A stretch of DNA of 64,000 nucleotides from Streptomyces viridiviolaceus (GTDB lineage Bacteria > Actinomycetota > Actinomycetes > Streptomycetales > Streptomycetaceae). Below are positions 54,101 through 62,895 of the stretch, one piece after another; the stretch's first letter is position 1, and each line of letters starts with the position of its first letter. Where the stretch lies: positions 186,001-250,000 of the forward strand of contig NZ_BMWA01000004.1 in assembly GCF_014650995.1 (NCBI RefSeq). The letters are read 5' to 3'. Below the pieces are notes generated by a model, which saw only the letters and a list, made by a program, of their open reading frames with translations, was not told the DNA's origin and searched no databases. The translations under genes were made by a program, and so were the position numbers.

Positions 54101-54703
54101 CTCCTGCGCTTCCTGGACGCCGACGCGGGCTCGTACACGCTGGCCGGTGTGGACGCCCACGCCCTGGACGGCGACGAGGTGAGGCGGCTCGTCGGGCTCT
54201 GCGCCCAGGACGCGCATCTCTTCGACAGTTCGGTGCGCGAGAACCTGCTCCTGGCCAGGAAGGACGCCACCGAGGCCGAGCTGCGCGACGCGCTGGCCAG
54301 GGCCCGCCTGCTGGAGTGGGCCGACGGCCTGCCCGAAGGCCTGGACACGCTGGTCGGCGAACACGGGGCCCGGCTGTCCGGCGGTCAGCGGCAGCGACTG
54401 GCGCTCGCCCGTGCGTTGCTCGCCGACTTCCCGGTCCTCGTCCTCGACGAGCCGGCCGAGCACCTCGACCTGCCGACCGCCGACGCACTCACCGCCGACC
54501 TGCTGGCGGCCACCGAGGGCCGGACCACGCTGCTCATCACGCACAGGCTGGCCGGCCTCGAAAGTGTGGACGAGGTGCTGGTGCTGGATGCGGGCAGGGT
54601 GGTCCAGCGCGGGCCGTTCGCGGAGCTGGCCGCCGTGCCGGGGCCGCTGCGGGCGATGGCCGAGCGGGAGGCGGCGGCGGAGCTGCTGGTGGACGCGCGG
54701 TAG
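51185..54703 (+). CDS. cydCD: fused CydD-CydC ABC exporter for cytochrome bd assembly
   Basis: 1172 residues from ATG 51185: two ABC half-transporters in one chain. Half one has membrane helices (about 15-300) and Walker A GPSGAGKST plus signature LSAGQRQRL. Half two has six helices and Walker A GPSGSGKTT plus LSGGQRQRL. E. coli makes CydD and CydC separately; they export cysteine/glutathione for cytochrome bd assembly. The first residues MFHVKP are encoded by a parS (51187-51200). ATG/GTG codons farther upstream have no better ribosome site. Fusion is usual in actinobacteria. Confidence 0.95.
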   Translation: MFHVKPIDPRLLRYARATRLFLAAVVVLGALGAGLVVAQAMLIAEMVVGAFQHGMPIAELRTPLLLLVAVACGRGVVGWLTELAAHRASAAVKSELRGRLLERAVALGPGWLDGQRTGSLVALATRGVDALDDYFSRYLPQLGLAVVVPVAVLARIVTEDWVSAAIIVATLPLIPIFMVLIGWATQSRMDRQWRLLSRLSGHFLDVVAGLPTLKVFGRAKAQAEAIKRITGEYRQATMRTLRIAFLSSFALELLATLSVALVAVTIGMRLVHGDMALYDGLVVLVLAPEAYLPLRQVGAQYHAAAEGLAAAEEIFSVLERPAPASGTGPVSADGPLSFEGVTVRYPGRSADAVSDVNLTVAPGETVALVGPSGAGKSTLLNVLLGFVRPTGGRVRIGGADLTGLDLAQWHARVAWVPQQPHLYAGTIAENVRLARPDADDAAVRRALRDAGALEFVDALAAGADTVLGEGGAGLSAGQRQRLALARAFLADRPVLLLDEPTAALDGATEAEVVAAVRRLAAGRTVLLVVHRPALLEIADRVVRLEEPVSPALTDGTPKAVAARPFDEALAVVAPDVADDPMDTAVAAGTRGGVLGRVRAMSGARRGRLGLALLLGSLALGSAVGLMATSGWLISRASQQPPVLYLMVAVTATRAFGIGRAVFRYAERLVSHDAVLRMLADTRVAVYRRLERLAPAGLRRSRRGDLLSRLVSDVDALQDYWLRWLLPTGTAVAVSAVSVGFTAWLLPEAGAVLAVGLLAAGAGVPLVTGRVARWAEHRLAPARGVLATRVTDLLTGTAELTVAGALPERTAEVRQADGTLTRIASRAATATALGDGFTALISGLTVAGAALVGAQAVADGRLAGVAMAVVVLTPLAAFEAVLGLPLAVQYRQRVRRSAERVYEVLDAAEPVREPERPRQAPASPFPVVLKGLAARHAGQDREAVAELDLTLAEGRRVAVVGPSGSGKTTLAQVLLRFLDADAGSYTLAGVDAHALDGDEVRRLVGLCAQDAHLFDSSVRENLLLARKDATEAELRDALARARLLEWADGLPEGLDTLVGEHGARLSGGQRQRLALARALLADFPVLVLDEPAEHLDLPTADALTADLLAATEGRTTLLITHRLAGLESVDEVLVLDAGRVVQRGPFAELAAVPGPLRAMAEREAAAELLVDAR
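51187..51200. other. parS: ParB-binding site parS at the cydCD start codon
   Basis: Perfect GTTTCACGTGAAAC covering codons 1-6 of cydCD (read FHVKP). Confidence 0.92.
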
Positions 54704-55087
54704 CGGCGGCGCCGAGCGGTGCGCGGCGGCGTGGTGGCGCGGCGGCGTGGTGGCCGATCGTGCGGTGGCCGGCCACGGGTGACCGGATCCGGGACCGTGG
54801 GGGCCGGGCTGTGGTCGGCCGCTGGGGTGCCTGCGTCCCGTGTGGCTGTGCCGGGGCGGCCCCGTGGCTGTTCGGCCCCGCGCAGTGCGCCCGTGCCGTG
54901 GCCGGTCACCGGGCGCGCCGCCTTCAGGGGCCGCAGCGCCGTGCCGGCCACGGGTGCGCGGTCGGTCGCCGCACGGTCCCGGCCGGGGGCGTGTCTGCCC
55001 GGTCAGCGCCGTGTCCCGTTCCGGTGACCGAAAGTTCTCATGAAATCCGACTTTCCTGAATAAAACGGTCTCATTAGGCTCGGCGGC
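54704..55087. other. 384-bp gap between cydCD and the histidine kinase gene
   Basis: The first 300 bp are extremely GC-rich and contain only low-complexity repeats such as GGCGGCGTGGTGG. The last 60 bp are AT-richer and hold an inverted repeat GAAAGT (55030-55035) / ACTTTC (55050-55055) and TAGGCT at 55075-55080. No gene is supported. Confidence 0.5.
55030..55080 (+). promoter_or_regulatory. candidate promoter of the histidine kinase gene, with inverted repeat
   Basis: TAGGCT (55075-55080) could be a -10 element; the ATG at 55088 lies seven bases beyond it, so the message would be leaderless, and indeed no GGAGG lies before that ATG. GAAAGT and ACTTTC, 20 bp apart centre to centre, could bind a regulator. 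No clear -35 hexamer was found. Confidence 0.4.
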
Positions 55088-56791
55088 ATGTCCCCCGCAC
55101 CGTCTTCCGGCCCACCGCAGCCCCGGCAGGGCCCCCCGCCGCCTCGCCAGGAGGTCCCTGCCGAGCTTCTGGCGCGGGTGCCGAAGCTGCTGGACGCCAT
55201 GCGGTCCGTCGGAAGTGGCCTGCACCTGCACTCCACGCTGAACCGGATCTGCGAGACTGCCGCCGACCTGGCGGACGCCCGCTACGCGGCCATCGGCGTC
55301 GTCTCCGAGGACGGGGAAGGCCTCGCCGACTTCGTCCAGTACGGCGTCGACGAGGCGACCGCGCGGCGGATCGGACGGCTGCCCGACGGGCGCAAGGGTT
55401 TGCTCGGCGCACTCATCCGCGATCCGCGGCCGGTCCGGCTCACGGACCTGACCGGGGACCCGCGCTCGTGCGGTTTTCCCGAGCACCACCCGCCGATGCA
55501 CGGTTTCCTCGGAGTCCCCATCCGTGTACAGGGCGAGATCTTCGGGAACCTGTACCTGACCGACAAGCGCGGTGGTGAACCGTTCAACGACTACGACCTC
55601 GCCATGGTCCGGGTCCTCGCCACGGAGGCCGGCATCGCCATCGGCAACGCGAGGCTGTACGAGGCCGCCCAGCAGCGGGAGCGCTGGATCGACGGGTCGG
55701 TCGCCGTCACCACGGCGCTGCTGTCCGGCGGCGACACCGACGAGGCCCTCCAGACCGTCGCCGAACAGGCCCGCCGCCTGTCCGGGGCGGCCGCCGGCAT
55801 CGTCCTGCTGCCGGCCGACGGCGGCGGCCTGGAGATCGCGGCCGTCGCCCCGCAGCGGCCGACGGAGGCACTGGGCTCGGTGATCCCTGCGGACAACGGC
55901 GTCGTCGCCGAACTCCTCGCCGGCAGGCCGGTGTTCGTGGACGATGCGGCCACCGACCCCCGCCTGGACGCGGGGCCGGTGCGTGCCTACGGGCCGATCA
56001 TGCTGCTGCCGCTGGTCAGCGACGGGCGGGTCCTCGGGAGCCTGGTCATGCCTCGCGCACCGGGGGAGCGCCCGTTCACACGGGCGGAGCGGACCCTTGC
56101 CGACCAGTTCGCCTCGCAGGCGGCGCTCGCCCTGATGATGGCCGAAGCGCAGCGCGACCGGGAACGGCTCGCCGTGTACGAGGACCGCGACCGCATCGCG
56201 CGTGACCTGCACGACCTCGTCATCCAGCGGCTGTTCGCGACGGGGATGATGCTGGAGAGCGCGCAGCGGCGGGCGGTCGTGCCCGAGGTCCGGGAGGGTG
56301 TCGACAGGGCCGTCGACGAGCTCGACGTCACCATCCAGGAGATCCGCTCGGCGATCTTCGCGCTGCGGCAGCCCACCGAGGCGCCCGCGGGGCTGCGGAC
56401 GCGTGTACTGCGAGAGATCACCATGGCGGCGGTGCCGCTGGGCTTCACACCCTCGCACCGCTTCGTGGGCCCGGTCGACAGCGCGGTCGGCGACCTCACC
56501 GGCAAGAACCTCATCGCCGCCCTGCGGGAGGCCCTGTCCAATGCTTTCCGGCACGCCCGGGCCACCCGGATCGACGTCCGTGTCGATGCCACGGTCACCC
56601 TGCCGGACGGCCGGCCCGGCGTACGGCTGACCGTCGCGGACGACGGCGTGGGCATCCCCGAGGGCGGTCGGCGCAGCGGCCTGGACAACCTGGAACGCCG
56701 TGCCGAGTCGCTCGGCGGAGCCAGCCGGCTCGGGCCGGGCATCGGGGCGGACGGCGGCGGTACGACGGTGCTGTGGGAGGCGCCGTACTGA
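55088..56791 (+). CDS. GAF-domain sensor histidine kinase (NarL/DevS type, HisKA_3)
   Basis: 567 residues. Two GAF domains (about 30-185 and 200-360), then HisKA_3 dimerisation with the phosphorylated His in DRIARDLHDLVIQRLFATG, and a HATPase domain (REALSNAFRHARAT, DDGVGIPEGGRRSGLDN). GAF domains of the DevS/DosT group bind heme or ligands to sense gas or redox; the sequence does not settle which. No response regulator gene is next to it, so it is an orphan. It follows cydCD by 384 bp. Confidence 0.9.
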   Translation: MSPAPSSGPPQPRQGPPPPRQEVPAELLARVPKLLDAMRSVGSGLHLHSTLNRICETAADLADARYAAIGVVSEDGEGLADFVQYGVDEATARRIGRLPDGRKGLLGALIRDPRPVRLTDLTGDPRSCGFPEHHPPMHGFLGVPIRVQGEIFGNLYLTDKRGGEPFNDYDLAMVRVLATEAGIAIGNARLYEAAQQRERWIDGSVAVTTALLSGGDTDEALQTVAEQARRLSGAAAGIVLLPADGGGLEIAAVAPQRPTEALGSVIPADNGVVAELLAGRPVFVDDAATDPRLDAGPVRAYGPIMLLPLVSDGRVLGSLVMPRAPGERPFTRAERTLADQFASQAALALMMAEAQRDRERLAVYEDRDRIARDLHDLVIQRLFATGMMLESAQRRAVVPEVREGVDRAVDELDVTIQEIRSAIFALRQPTEAPAGLRTRVLREITMAAVPLGFTPSHRFVGPVDSAVGDLTGKNLIAALREALSNAFRHARATRIDVRVDATVTLPDGRPGVRLTVADDGVGIPEGGRRSGLDNLERRAESLGGASRLGPGIGADGGGTTVLWEAPY

Positions 56792-56909
56792 GTGCCGGCC
56801 CGTGTTGCCCCATGTGCAGCAGTCGCACTGAGCCGTGTGCAGCAACACGTCCCCCGCGCGTACGACACGAACAGGACCGGACGCTGCCATCCGGGCCACG
56901 ATCGCTGAC

Positions 56910-57956
56910 ATGCCCTCACTTCTGCCTCGTCGGCTGCTCGTTCCGGTGCTGCTGTGCGCACTCGCCGTCCTCGTGGCCCGCCCCACCGACGCCACGGACG
57001 GGGGCCACGGCTCCGGCGCCGGTCTGAGCGCACAGGTTGCGCGGCTGTACGAGGAAGCGGCCAAGGCCACGCAGGAGTACGAGGAGGGGCGGCGTGAGTC
57101 CGAAGCCCAGCGGTCGAAGGTGCGGCGTTACGAGGAACTGCTCGACCGGGAGCGGCAGCAGGTGGCCGCCCTGCACGAGGACCTGGGCAGGCTCGCCCGC
57201 GCCCAGTACCGCGGCGGTGGCGGGCTGCCGCTCAGCATGCAGATGGCCCTCGCGGACCCGGACGACCTGACACGCGGTCAGCGGTCCGTCTGGCAGGCGA
57301 ACCTGGTCGTCGACAACGCCATCCGCAAGAGCCGGCGGGCCGAGGCCCGACTCGCCGCCGACCAGGCGAAGGCCAGGGCGGCGTGGCAGTCGCTGGAGGA
57401 ACGGAACGCCGAGCTCGCCGGTCTGAGGACGGAGATCGAGGAGAAGCTCCAAGCGGCGCGGTCACGTCTGGAAGGGCAGGCGGAGGCCTCGGTAGCGGCC
57501 GGTTCGTGTCCCGACGCCGTCCGGCTGGACCAGCCGGAGGCGCGCGTCACGCGCCCCTGGGTCGCGCCGGTGGAGACGTACGAGCTGTCGGCGTCCTTCG
57601 GCAGCGGAGGCATGCGGTGGGCGGACCGGCACACCGGACAGGACTTCGCGGTCCCGGTCGGCACACCGGTGCGGGCGGTCGGCGCCGGCCGGGTGGTGGA
57701 GGTTTCCTGCGGGGGCGCCTTCGGCATGCAGATCGTGGTCCGGCACCCGGGCGGCTACTGCACGCAGTACGCCCATCTCGCCGCCGTCGCCGTCGACCAG
57801 GGAGACCGGGTCGTCCCCGGGCAGTGGATCGGCCAGTCGGGCAGCACCGGCAACTCCACGGGGCCGCATCTGCACTTCGAGGTGCGGGTCACCCCGGAGA
57901 TGGGCTCGGCGCTGGACCCGGTGCCGTGGCTGGCACGGCACGGAGTGTCCCTCTGA
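56910..57956 (+). CDS. M23 family peptidase (secreted cell-wall endopeptidase)
   Basis: 348 residues from ATG 56910; an upstream ATG at 56835 would add 25 unlikely residues. A signal peptide is at residues 1-30 (RRLLVPVLLCALAVLVARPTDA). A coiled coil spans about 45-200 as in EnvC/NlpD-like proteins. The LytM domain has HTGQDFAVPVG and HLHFEV, with the zinc-binding His and Asp. It cuts peptidoglycan crosslinks or activates amidases. It lies 118 bp after the kinase gene. Confidence 0.92.
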   Translation: MPSLLPRRLLVPVLLCALAVLVARPTDATDGGHGSGAGLSAQVARLYEEAAKATQEYEEGRRESEAQRSKVRRYEELLDRERQQVAALHEDLGRLARAQYRGGGGLPLSMQMALADPDDLTRGQRSVWQANLVVDNAIRKSRRAEARLAADQAKARAAWQSLEERNAELAGLRTEIEEKLQAARSRLEGQAEASVAAGSCPDAVRLDQPEARVTRPWVAPVETYELSASFGSGGMRWADRHTGQDFAVPVGTPVRAVGAGRVVEVSCGGAFGMQIVVRHPGGYCTQYAHLAAVAVDQGDRVVPGQWIGQSGSTGNSTGPHLHFEVRVTPEMGSALDPVPWLARHGVSL

Positions 57957-57980
57957 CGGAACCGGTACCGACCGGACCGG

Positions 57981-58868
57981 CTAGGGCTTCAGCGCCAGCA
58001 TGCGCTCGATGACGACCGCCACCCCGTCGTCGTTGTTGGCGACGGTCCGTCCCGAAGCGGCGGCGATCACGTCCGGGTGCGCGTTGCCCATCGCGTAGGA
58101 CTGTCCGGCCCAGGTGAGCATCTCCACGTCGTTCGGCATGTCGCCGAAGGCGGCGACCTCCTCGTGGGAGATCCCGCGCTCCGCGCAGCACAGGGCGAGC
58201 GTGCTGGCCTTGGAAACGCCCGGGCCGCTGATCTCCAGCAGGGCGCTGGGGCTGGAGCGGGTGACGTTGGCGCGGTCGCCGATGGCCAGGCGGGCCAGCG
58301 TGAGGAAGGCGTCCGGGTCGATGTCGGGGTGGAACGCGAGGATCTTGAGCACGGGTTCGCCGACGGTGGGACCGTCGGGCGCCAGGAGCTCCTCGGCGGG
58401 TGCGAGGAGGTCCGGAATCTCCAGGTGCATCTTCGGGTACGCCGGCTCCTGCCGGAACCCGTAGGTCTGCTCGACCGCGTACACGGTCCCGGGCGCCGCC
58501 TCGCGCAGCAGCCGTACGGCGTCCAGCGCGTTATCCCGGGCCAGCTCCCGGACCTTGACGAACCGGTGGGCGCCGGGGCCGCCGTGCAGGTCGACCACGG
58601 CGGCGCCGTTGCCGCAGATGGCGAGGCCGTGACCGTGCACGTGGTCGCTGACCACGTCCATCCAGCGCGCGGGGCGCCCGGTGACGAAGAAGACCTCGAT
58701 GCCCGCCTTCTCGGCGGCGGCGAGCGCGGCGACCGTACGCGGGGACACCGACTTGTCGTCACGCAGCAGCGTGCCGTCGAGGTCGGTGGCGATGAGGCGT
58801 GGGCGGATGGTGGCGGCCGGGGTCTCGGGCTCTCGGGTCGCTGAGGTCACCCGGTCATTGTCACGCAT
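57981..58868 (-). CDS. HAD superfamily hydrolase (Cof type)
   Basis: 295 residues from ATG 58868; GTG 58850 is an alternative. The HAD motif I is [12 protein letters not shown] and motif IV is in [17 protein letters not shown]. The Cof cap domain lies between about residues 100 and 210. Cof phosphatases dephosphorylate sugar phosphates and similar small molecules. The substrate is unknown. It converges on the M23 peptidase gene over only 24 bp. Confidence 0.9.
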   Translation of the reverse strand: MRDNDRVTSATREPETPAATIRPRLIATDLDGTLLRDDKSVSPRTVAALAAAEKAGIEVFFVTGRPARWMDVVSDHVHGHGLAICGNGAAVVDLHGGPGAHRFVKVRELARDNALDAVRLLREAAPGTVYAVEQTYGFRQEPAYPKMHLEIPDLLAPAEELLAPDGPTVGEPVLKILAFHPDIDPDAFLTLARLAIGDRANVTRSSPSALLEISGPGVSKASTLALCCAERGISHEEVAAFGDMPNDVEMLTWAGQSYAMGNAHPDVIAAASGRTVANNDDGVAVVIERMLALKP

Positions 58869-58964
58869 ATGCCCGCACGCCCGTGCAGGAGTCCGCACAT
58901 CTGTGAGCTACGGCTCTCATCAGCTCTGCTCCGCCTGTTCCGCACGTCACCCCGGTCCTGCGCG

Positions 58965-59867
58965 TCACCGCAGTTGCGACAGGGCCTCCATGGCGATCCG
59001 CTCGAAGACCTTCTCGTCGGCCGCGAAGTCCGAGTCGGGGATCGGCCAGTGGATCACGATCTCCGTGAAGCCCAGTTCCTGGTGCCGGCCCGCGAAGTCC
59101 ACGAACGCGTCCAGGGACTGCAGCGGCCGGTCGCGGTCAGGGGTGAAGCCGGTGAGAAGGACCTTGTCGAGCTCGTCCACGTCGCGGCCGATCCCTGCGC
59201 AGGCGTCGGCCAGCTTCTCGGCCTGTCCCCGCAGGGCCCGTACCGACTGTTCGGGGGTGCCGTTCTCGTACAGCTTCGGGTCCCCGGTGGTCACCCACGC
59301 CTGTCCGTACCGGGCCGCGAGCCGCAGCCCGCGCGGACCGGTGGCGGCCACCGCGAACGGCAGCCGGGGCCGCTGCACACAGCCCGGGATGTTGCGCGCC
59401 TCGTGCGCCGAGTAGTAGTCACCCTCGTACGACACGGCGTCCTCGGTCAGCAGCCGGTCGAGCAGCGGGAGGAACTCGCCGAACCGGTCGGCCCGCTCGC
59501 GGGGCGTCCACGGCTCCTGACCGAGCGCCGTGGCGTCGAACCCGGTGCCGCCCGCTCCTATGCCGAGGGTGATCCGTCCGCCGGAGATGTCGTCGAGGGA
59601 GATCAGCTCCTTGGCGAGCGTCACCGGGTGCCGGAAGTTGGGCGAGGTCACCAGCGTGCCCAGGCGCAGCCGCTCGGTGATGGCCGCGGCGGCGGTGAGC
59701 GTCGGCACGGCACCGAACCACGGGCCGTCCCGGAAGCTCCGCCAGGACAGGTGATCGTAGGTGTACGCGGTGTGGAAGCCCAGCTGCTCGGCGCGTGTCC
59801 AGGTCGAACGGCCGCCTTCGTGCCAGCGGCGGTAGGGGAGGATCACGGTGCTCAGGCGCAGACTCAT
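58965..59867 (-). CDS. LLM class F420-dependent oxidoreductase
   Basis: 300 residues from ATG 59867. Luciferase-like TIM barrel with [38 protein letters not shown] and [17 protein letters not shown]. The class often uses coenzyme F420 rather than FMN; F420 is abundant in Streptomyces. Substrate not known. The gene is preceded by a parS about 27 bp upstream. Confidence 0.88.
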   Translation of the reverse strand: MSLRLSTVILPYRRWHEGGRSTWTRAEQLGFHTAYTYDHLSWRSFRDGPWFGAVPTLTAAAAITERLRLGTLVTSPNFRHPVTLAKELISLDDISGGRITLGIGAGGTGFDATALGQEPWTPRERADRFGEFLPLLDRLLTEDAVSYEGDYYSAHEARNIPGCVQRPRLPFAVAATGPRGLRLAARYGQAWVTTGDPKLYENGTPEQSVRALRGQAEKLADACAGIGRDVDELDKVLLTGFTPDRDRPLQSLDAFVDFAGRHQELGFTEIVIHWPIPDSDFAADEKVFERIAMEALSQLR

Positions 59868-59893
59868 GCCACCGAGCCTATGCGGCGGAACAG

Positions 59894-59907
59894 GTTTCAC
59901 GTGAAAC
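59894..59907. other. parS: ParB-binding site parS
   Basis: Perfect GTTTCACGTGAAAC between the oxidoreductase and hypothetical genes. A related decayed sequence, GTTTCCCCGGGAAAC (15 bases), follows at 59919-59933. Confidence 0.93.
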
Positions 59908-59954
59908 GTCCGAGGGTGGTTTCCCCGGGAAACGTGCATCCACGGGCCCTGGTG

Positions 59955-60413
59955 TCACCGTACGCGGCTGCTCAACCACGGAGTGAGGAGGATCATCGGG
60001 ATGAGCTCCTTGTGCGCACGGTCGCCGGGCAGCGGCACGATCAGGCGGTAGCCGGGCGGGAAGCGGCGCGCCGTGACATGGGCGAGGCCGCCGAAGACGG
60101 AGCGGAGGAACGCGGGGACGTCGTCACGGGGAATGTCGGGGCACTCCACGCCCTCGACGGTGACCAGGGCGTCGTCCTCGGGGAAGAGCCGGACGCTCAC
60201 CCGGGGAGATCCGCCGAACTCGACGAAGGCCTCGTGGGGGAGAGAGCCGTCCGGGTCGGTGGTCACACCCACGCCCGCGGCACTGCGGCGGGAGGTCTGG
60301 TCGGCGCCGACGTCATGGGTGACCTCGATCTCGAGCGCGTACTCCGCTGCGATCGCACGGAGGGCGATGACGGCGGCTTCGGTGGTGGGCACATGCTCCA
60401 TGCCCTCGATCAT
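59955..60413 (-). CDS. hypothetical protein coupled to RNA 2'-phosphotransferase
   Basis: 152 residues from ATG 60413, whose ATGA overlap with the stop of the preceding gene suggests coupling; ATG 60401 is the alternative. It is a soluble protein with alpha/beta character, with no recognised domain ([46 protein letters not shown]). It has a Pro/Arg-poor interior and no signal peptide or membrane segment. Co-translation with the phosphotransferase suggests a linked job, but I cannot name it. Confidence 0.65.
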   Translation of the reverse strand: MIEGMEHVPTTEAAVIALRAIAAEYALEIEVTHDVGADQTSRRSAAGVGVTTDPDGSLPHEAFVEFGGSPRVSVRLFPEDDALVTVEGVECPDIPRDDVPAFLRSVFGGLAHVTARRFPPGYRLIVPLPGDRAHKELIPMILLTPWLSSRVR

Positions 60414-61027
60414 GCGAGGCCGGCGCCGCCCGGGAAAAGCAGGTATCGCGGCGGCACGGCCTGCGTCAGCCAGACCCCGTTGGCGCTGACATGGAACACA
60501 TGGCCGTCGCGGTGCATGGTGGCCGCGTCCACCGTCAGCACGACCGGTCGGCCACGGCGGGCGCCGACCCGGGTCGCGGTCTCCCGGTCGGGCGAGAGGT
60601 GGACGTCGTGCCGGTTCATGGGCCGGAGCCCCTCGGCACGGATCGCGCCCAGGTGACGGGCCACGGTCCCGTGGAAGAGGTGCGGCGGCGGGGTCGCCGC
60701 CGGCAGCCCGAGGTCCACGTCGATGCTGTGCCCCTGGCTCGCCCGGATCCGGGTGCCCTCGACGGCGAAGCGCCGCTTGTCGTTGGTGGCGACCACGTGG
60801 TCCAGTTCGTCCCGGGTGAAGCGGAAGCCGTGCGCCGCGGCCGCGGCGATCAGCGCGTCGATCTCGACCCAGCCGCCGTCGTCGAGCGTCAGCCCGATCC
60901 GGTCCGGCTGGTGCCGCAGATGCTTCGACAGGTACTTGGACACCGTCACCGTGCGTCTGTCGTCCCAGCCGTCCCTGTCGTCCTTGCGGTCCCTGTCATT
61001 CGTGTCGTTCTGGCGTTCGTGTCGCAT
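60410..61027 (-). CDS. kptA: RNA 2'-phosphotransferase (Tpt1/KptA family)
   Basis: 205 residues from ATG 61027. A low-complexity Asp/Arg-rich leader of about 25 residues is followed by the family core [38 protein letters not shown] and [16 protein letters not shown]. These enzymes use NAD to remove a 2'-phosphate from RNA, making ADP-ribose 1'',2''-cyclic phosphate. In bacteria the natural target is unclear because tRNA splicing of the yeast type is absent. The gene is coupled by ATGA to the next. Confidence 0.88.
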   Translation of the reverse strand: MRHERQNDTNDRDRKDDRDGWDDRRTVTVSKYLSKHLRHQPDRIGLTLDDGGWVEIDALIAAAAAHGFRFTRDELDHVVATNDKRRFAVEGTRIRASQGHSIDVDLGLPAATPPPHLFHGTVARHLGAIRAEGLRPMNRHDVHLSPDRETATRVGARRGRPVVLTVDAATMHRDGHVFHVSANGVWLTQAVPPRYLLFPGGAGLA

Positions 61028-61083
61028 ACGACCAGGGTGCCGAGAGAGACGCGCATCACGCGATCGGTTTTGCCGCGGAGGTT

Positions 61084-61138
61084 TGATCCACAGGCAAAGA
61101 GGGTTGTCCACAGGCGATGGGGGGTTGCCTGTGGAAAC
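61084..61138. promoter_or_regulatory. hairpin and DnaA-box-like 9-mers after the hydrolase-SDR gene
   Basis: TCCACAGGCAA (61087-61097) and TTGCCTGTGGA (61125-61135) form an 11-bp perfect stem with a 27-base loop, which could act as a terminator. The same DNA has TTGTCCACA (61104-61112), a perfect Streptomyces DnaA box, plus TGATCCACA and GTTTCCACA variants. Confidence 0.5.
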
Positions 61139-62895
61139 TACAGCGGCGGCTCCACCCGCGCGATCGCCCGCAACGCTCCCGGAAGGAACCGGGACATCAG
61201 GTGGACGCCACGCGCCTCCGGTGTCACCGGGACGACGGCCCGGTCCTGCACGACCGCGTCGATAATCGCGTCGGCGACCTTCTCCGGCGGGTAGTTGCGC
61301 AGCCCGTACAGCCGGGCGGAACGCTGCCGGAGCCGCTTCTCCTCCTCGGCGTCGACGCCGGTGAAGCGCGCGGTCGAGGTGATGTTGGTGTTGACCAGGC
61401 CGGGGCAGATCGCCGTCACGCCGATCCCCTGTCCGGCCAGCTCGGCGCGCAGGCACTCGCTCAGCATCAGCACGGCCGCCTTGGAGGTGCTGTAGGCGGG
61501 CAGCACCTTGGAGGGCTGGAAGGCCGCCGCTGACGCGGTGTTGACGATGTGGCCGCCCTGCCCGCGCTCGGCCATCTGCCTGCCGAAGAGGCGGCAGCCG
61601 TGGATCACACCCCACAGGTTGACGTCGAGGACCTTCTTCCAGTCCTCCGGCGTGGTGTCGAGGAAGGAGCCCGACAGCCCGATCCCGGCGTTGTTGACCA
61701 GGACGTCGACCACGCCGTACTCGGTGGCGACCTTCTCGGCGAGCTTCTCCATGGCCTGTCCGTCGGACACGTCGACGGCCTCGGCCCAGGCGTCGGGCGC
61801 CCCGACCAGGCGGGCCAGCTCAGCGGTGCGGGCCGCCGACTCGGCGTCCCGGTCGACGGCCACCACGCGCGCGCCGGCCTCGGCGAACGCGAAGGCCGTC
61901 GCCCGCCCGATACCGCTGCCCGCCCCCGTGACCAGCACGAGCTGTCCGCCGAACCGGTCCGCGTGCTTCCCGCTCGCCGCCACCTCGGTCCGTCCGCCCT
62001 CGACGGTGGTGACGAACTCCGTGATCCAGCCGGCCAGCCGGTCGGGCCGGGTGCGCGGCACCCAGTGCCCCGCCGGCAGGGTGCGGCGGGTCAGCCGCGG
62101 CGCCCACAGTTCCAGTTCGTCGTAGAGCCGCTCGGACAGGAACGAGTCCCCGAGGGGCGTGATGAGCTGCACAGGGGCGTGGGCGTACGCGTCGTTGCGC
62201 GGGTGGCGCAGGCGTGGCCGTACGTTGTCCCGGTACAGCCAGGCCCCGTGCGCCGCGTCGGTGGGCAGCGAGGGCGTCGGGTAGTCGCCGCCGGGCACCT
62301 TCTCGACGCGCCGGAGAATCCCCGGCCAGCGCTTGCCCAGCGGACCGCGCCAGGCCAGTTCGGGCAGCACGGGCGTGTGCAGCAGGTAGACGTACCAGGA
62401 CTTGGCGCCCTGGCCGAGGAGCTGGCCGACCCGGCGCGGGGTGGGGCGCTTCAGGCGCCGGCCGATCCAGTGCCCGAAGTGGTCGAGGGACGGTCCGGAC
62501 ATCGAGGTGAAGGAGGCGATCCGGCCCTCGGTGCGCCCCACCGTGACGAACTCCCAGGACTGCACCGAACCCCAGTCGTGGCCCACCAGGTGCACGGGAC
62601 GGTCCGGGCTGACCGCGTCCGCCACGGCCAGGAAGTCGTCGGTCAGCTTCTCCAGCGTGAATCCGCCGCGCAGCGGTCGCGGAGCCGTGGACCGGCCGTG
62701 GCCCCGGACGTCGTAGAGGACCACGTGGAAGCGGTCGGCGAGGCGGACGGCCACCTCTGACCAGACCTCCTTGGTGTCCGGATATCCGTGCACGAGGACG
62801 ACCGTCGGCTGCTTCGGGTCGCCCAGCTCGGCCACGCACAGCTCCACCTCGCCCGTCCGGACCCGGCGTTCGCGCGCACCATCGAGCACCGTCAT
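61138..62895 (-). CDS. alpha/beta hydrolase-short-chain dehydrogenase fusion
   Basis: 585 residues from ATG 62895. Residues about 15-290 are an epoxide-hydrolase-like alpha/beta hydrolase with HGYPD (oxyanion loop) and HDWGS (nucleophile Asp). Residues about 310-570 are an SDR with TGAGSGIGRA, NNAG and YSTSK. Such fusions occur in actinobacteria but the substrates are unknown; a hydrolysis followed by alcohol oxidation is a natural guess. The ATGA overlap with the M24 gene upstream means co-translation. Confidence 0.88.
   Translation of the reverse strand: MTVLDGARERRVRTGEVELCVAELGDPKQPTVVLVHGYPDTKEVWSEVAVRLADRFHVVLYDVRGHGRSTAPRPLRGGFTLEKLTDDFLAVADAVSPDRPVHLVGHDWGSVQSWEFVTVGRTEGRIASFTSMSGPSLDHFGHWIGRRLKRPTPRRVGQLLGQGAKSWYVYLLHTPVLPELAWRGPLGKRWPGILRRVEKVPGGDYPTPSLPTDAAHGAWLYRDNVRPRLRHPRNDAYAHAPVQLITPLGDSFLSERLYDELELWAPRLTRRTLPAGHWVPRTRPDRLAGWITEFVTTVEGGRTEVAASGKHADRFGGQLVLVTGAGSGIGRATAFAFAEAGARVVAVDRDAESAARTAELARLVGAPDAWAEAVDVSDGQAMEKLAEKVATEYGVVDVLVNNAGIGLSGSFLDTTPEDWKKVLDVNLWGVIHGCRLFGRQMAERGQGGHIVNTASAAAFQPSKVLPAYSTSKAAVLMLSECLRAELAGQGIGVTAICPGLVNTNITSTARFTGVDAEEEKRLRQRSARLYGLRNYPPEKVADAIIDAVVQDRAVVPVTPEARGVHLMSRFLPGALRAIARVEPPL

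Noticed and set aside
51152..57070. A 1972-codon open frame on the minus strand opposite cydCD and its right-hand neighbours
   Set aside because: It is an antisense shadow caused by high GC; cydCD and the kinase on the plus strand have clear domains and motifs.
59919..59933. GTTTCCCCGGGAAAC as another parS
   Set aside because: It is 15 bases long and lacks the central CACGTG of parS, so ParB is not expected to bind.
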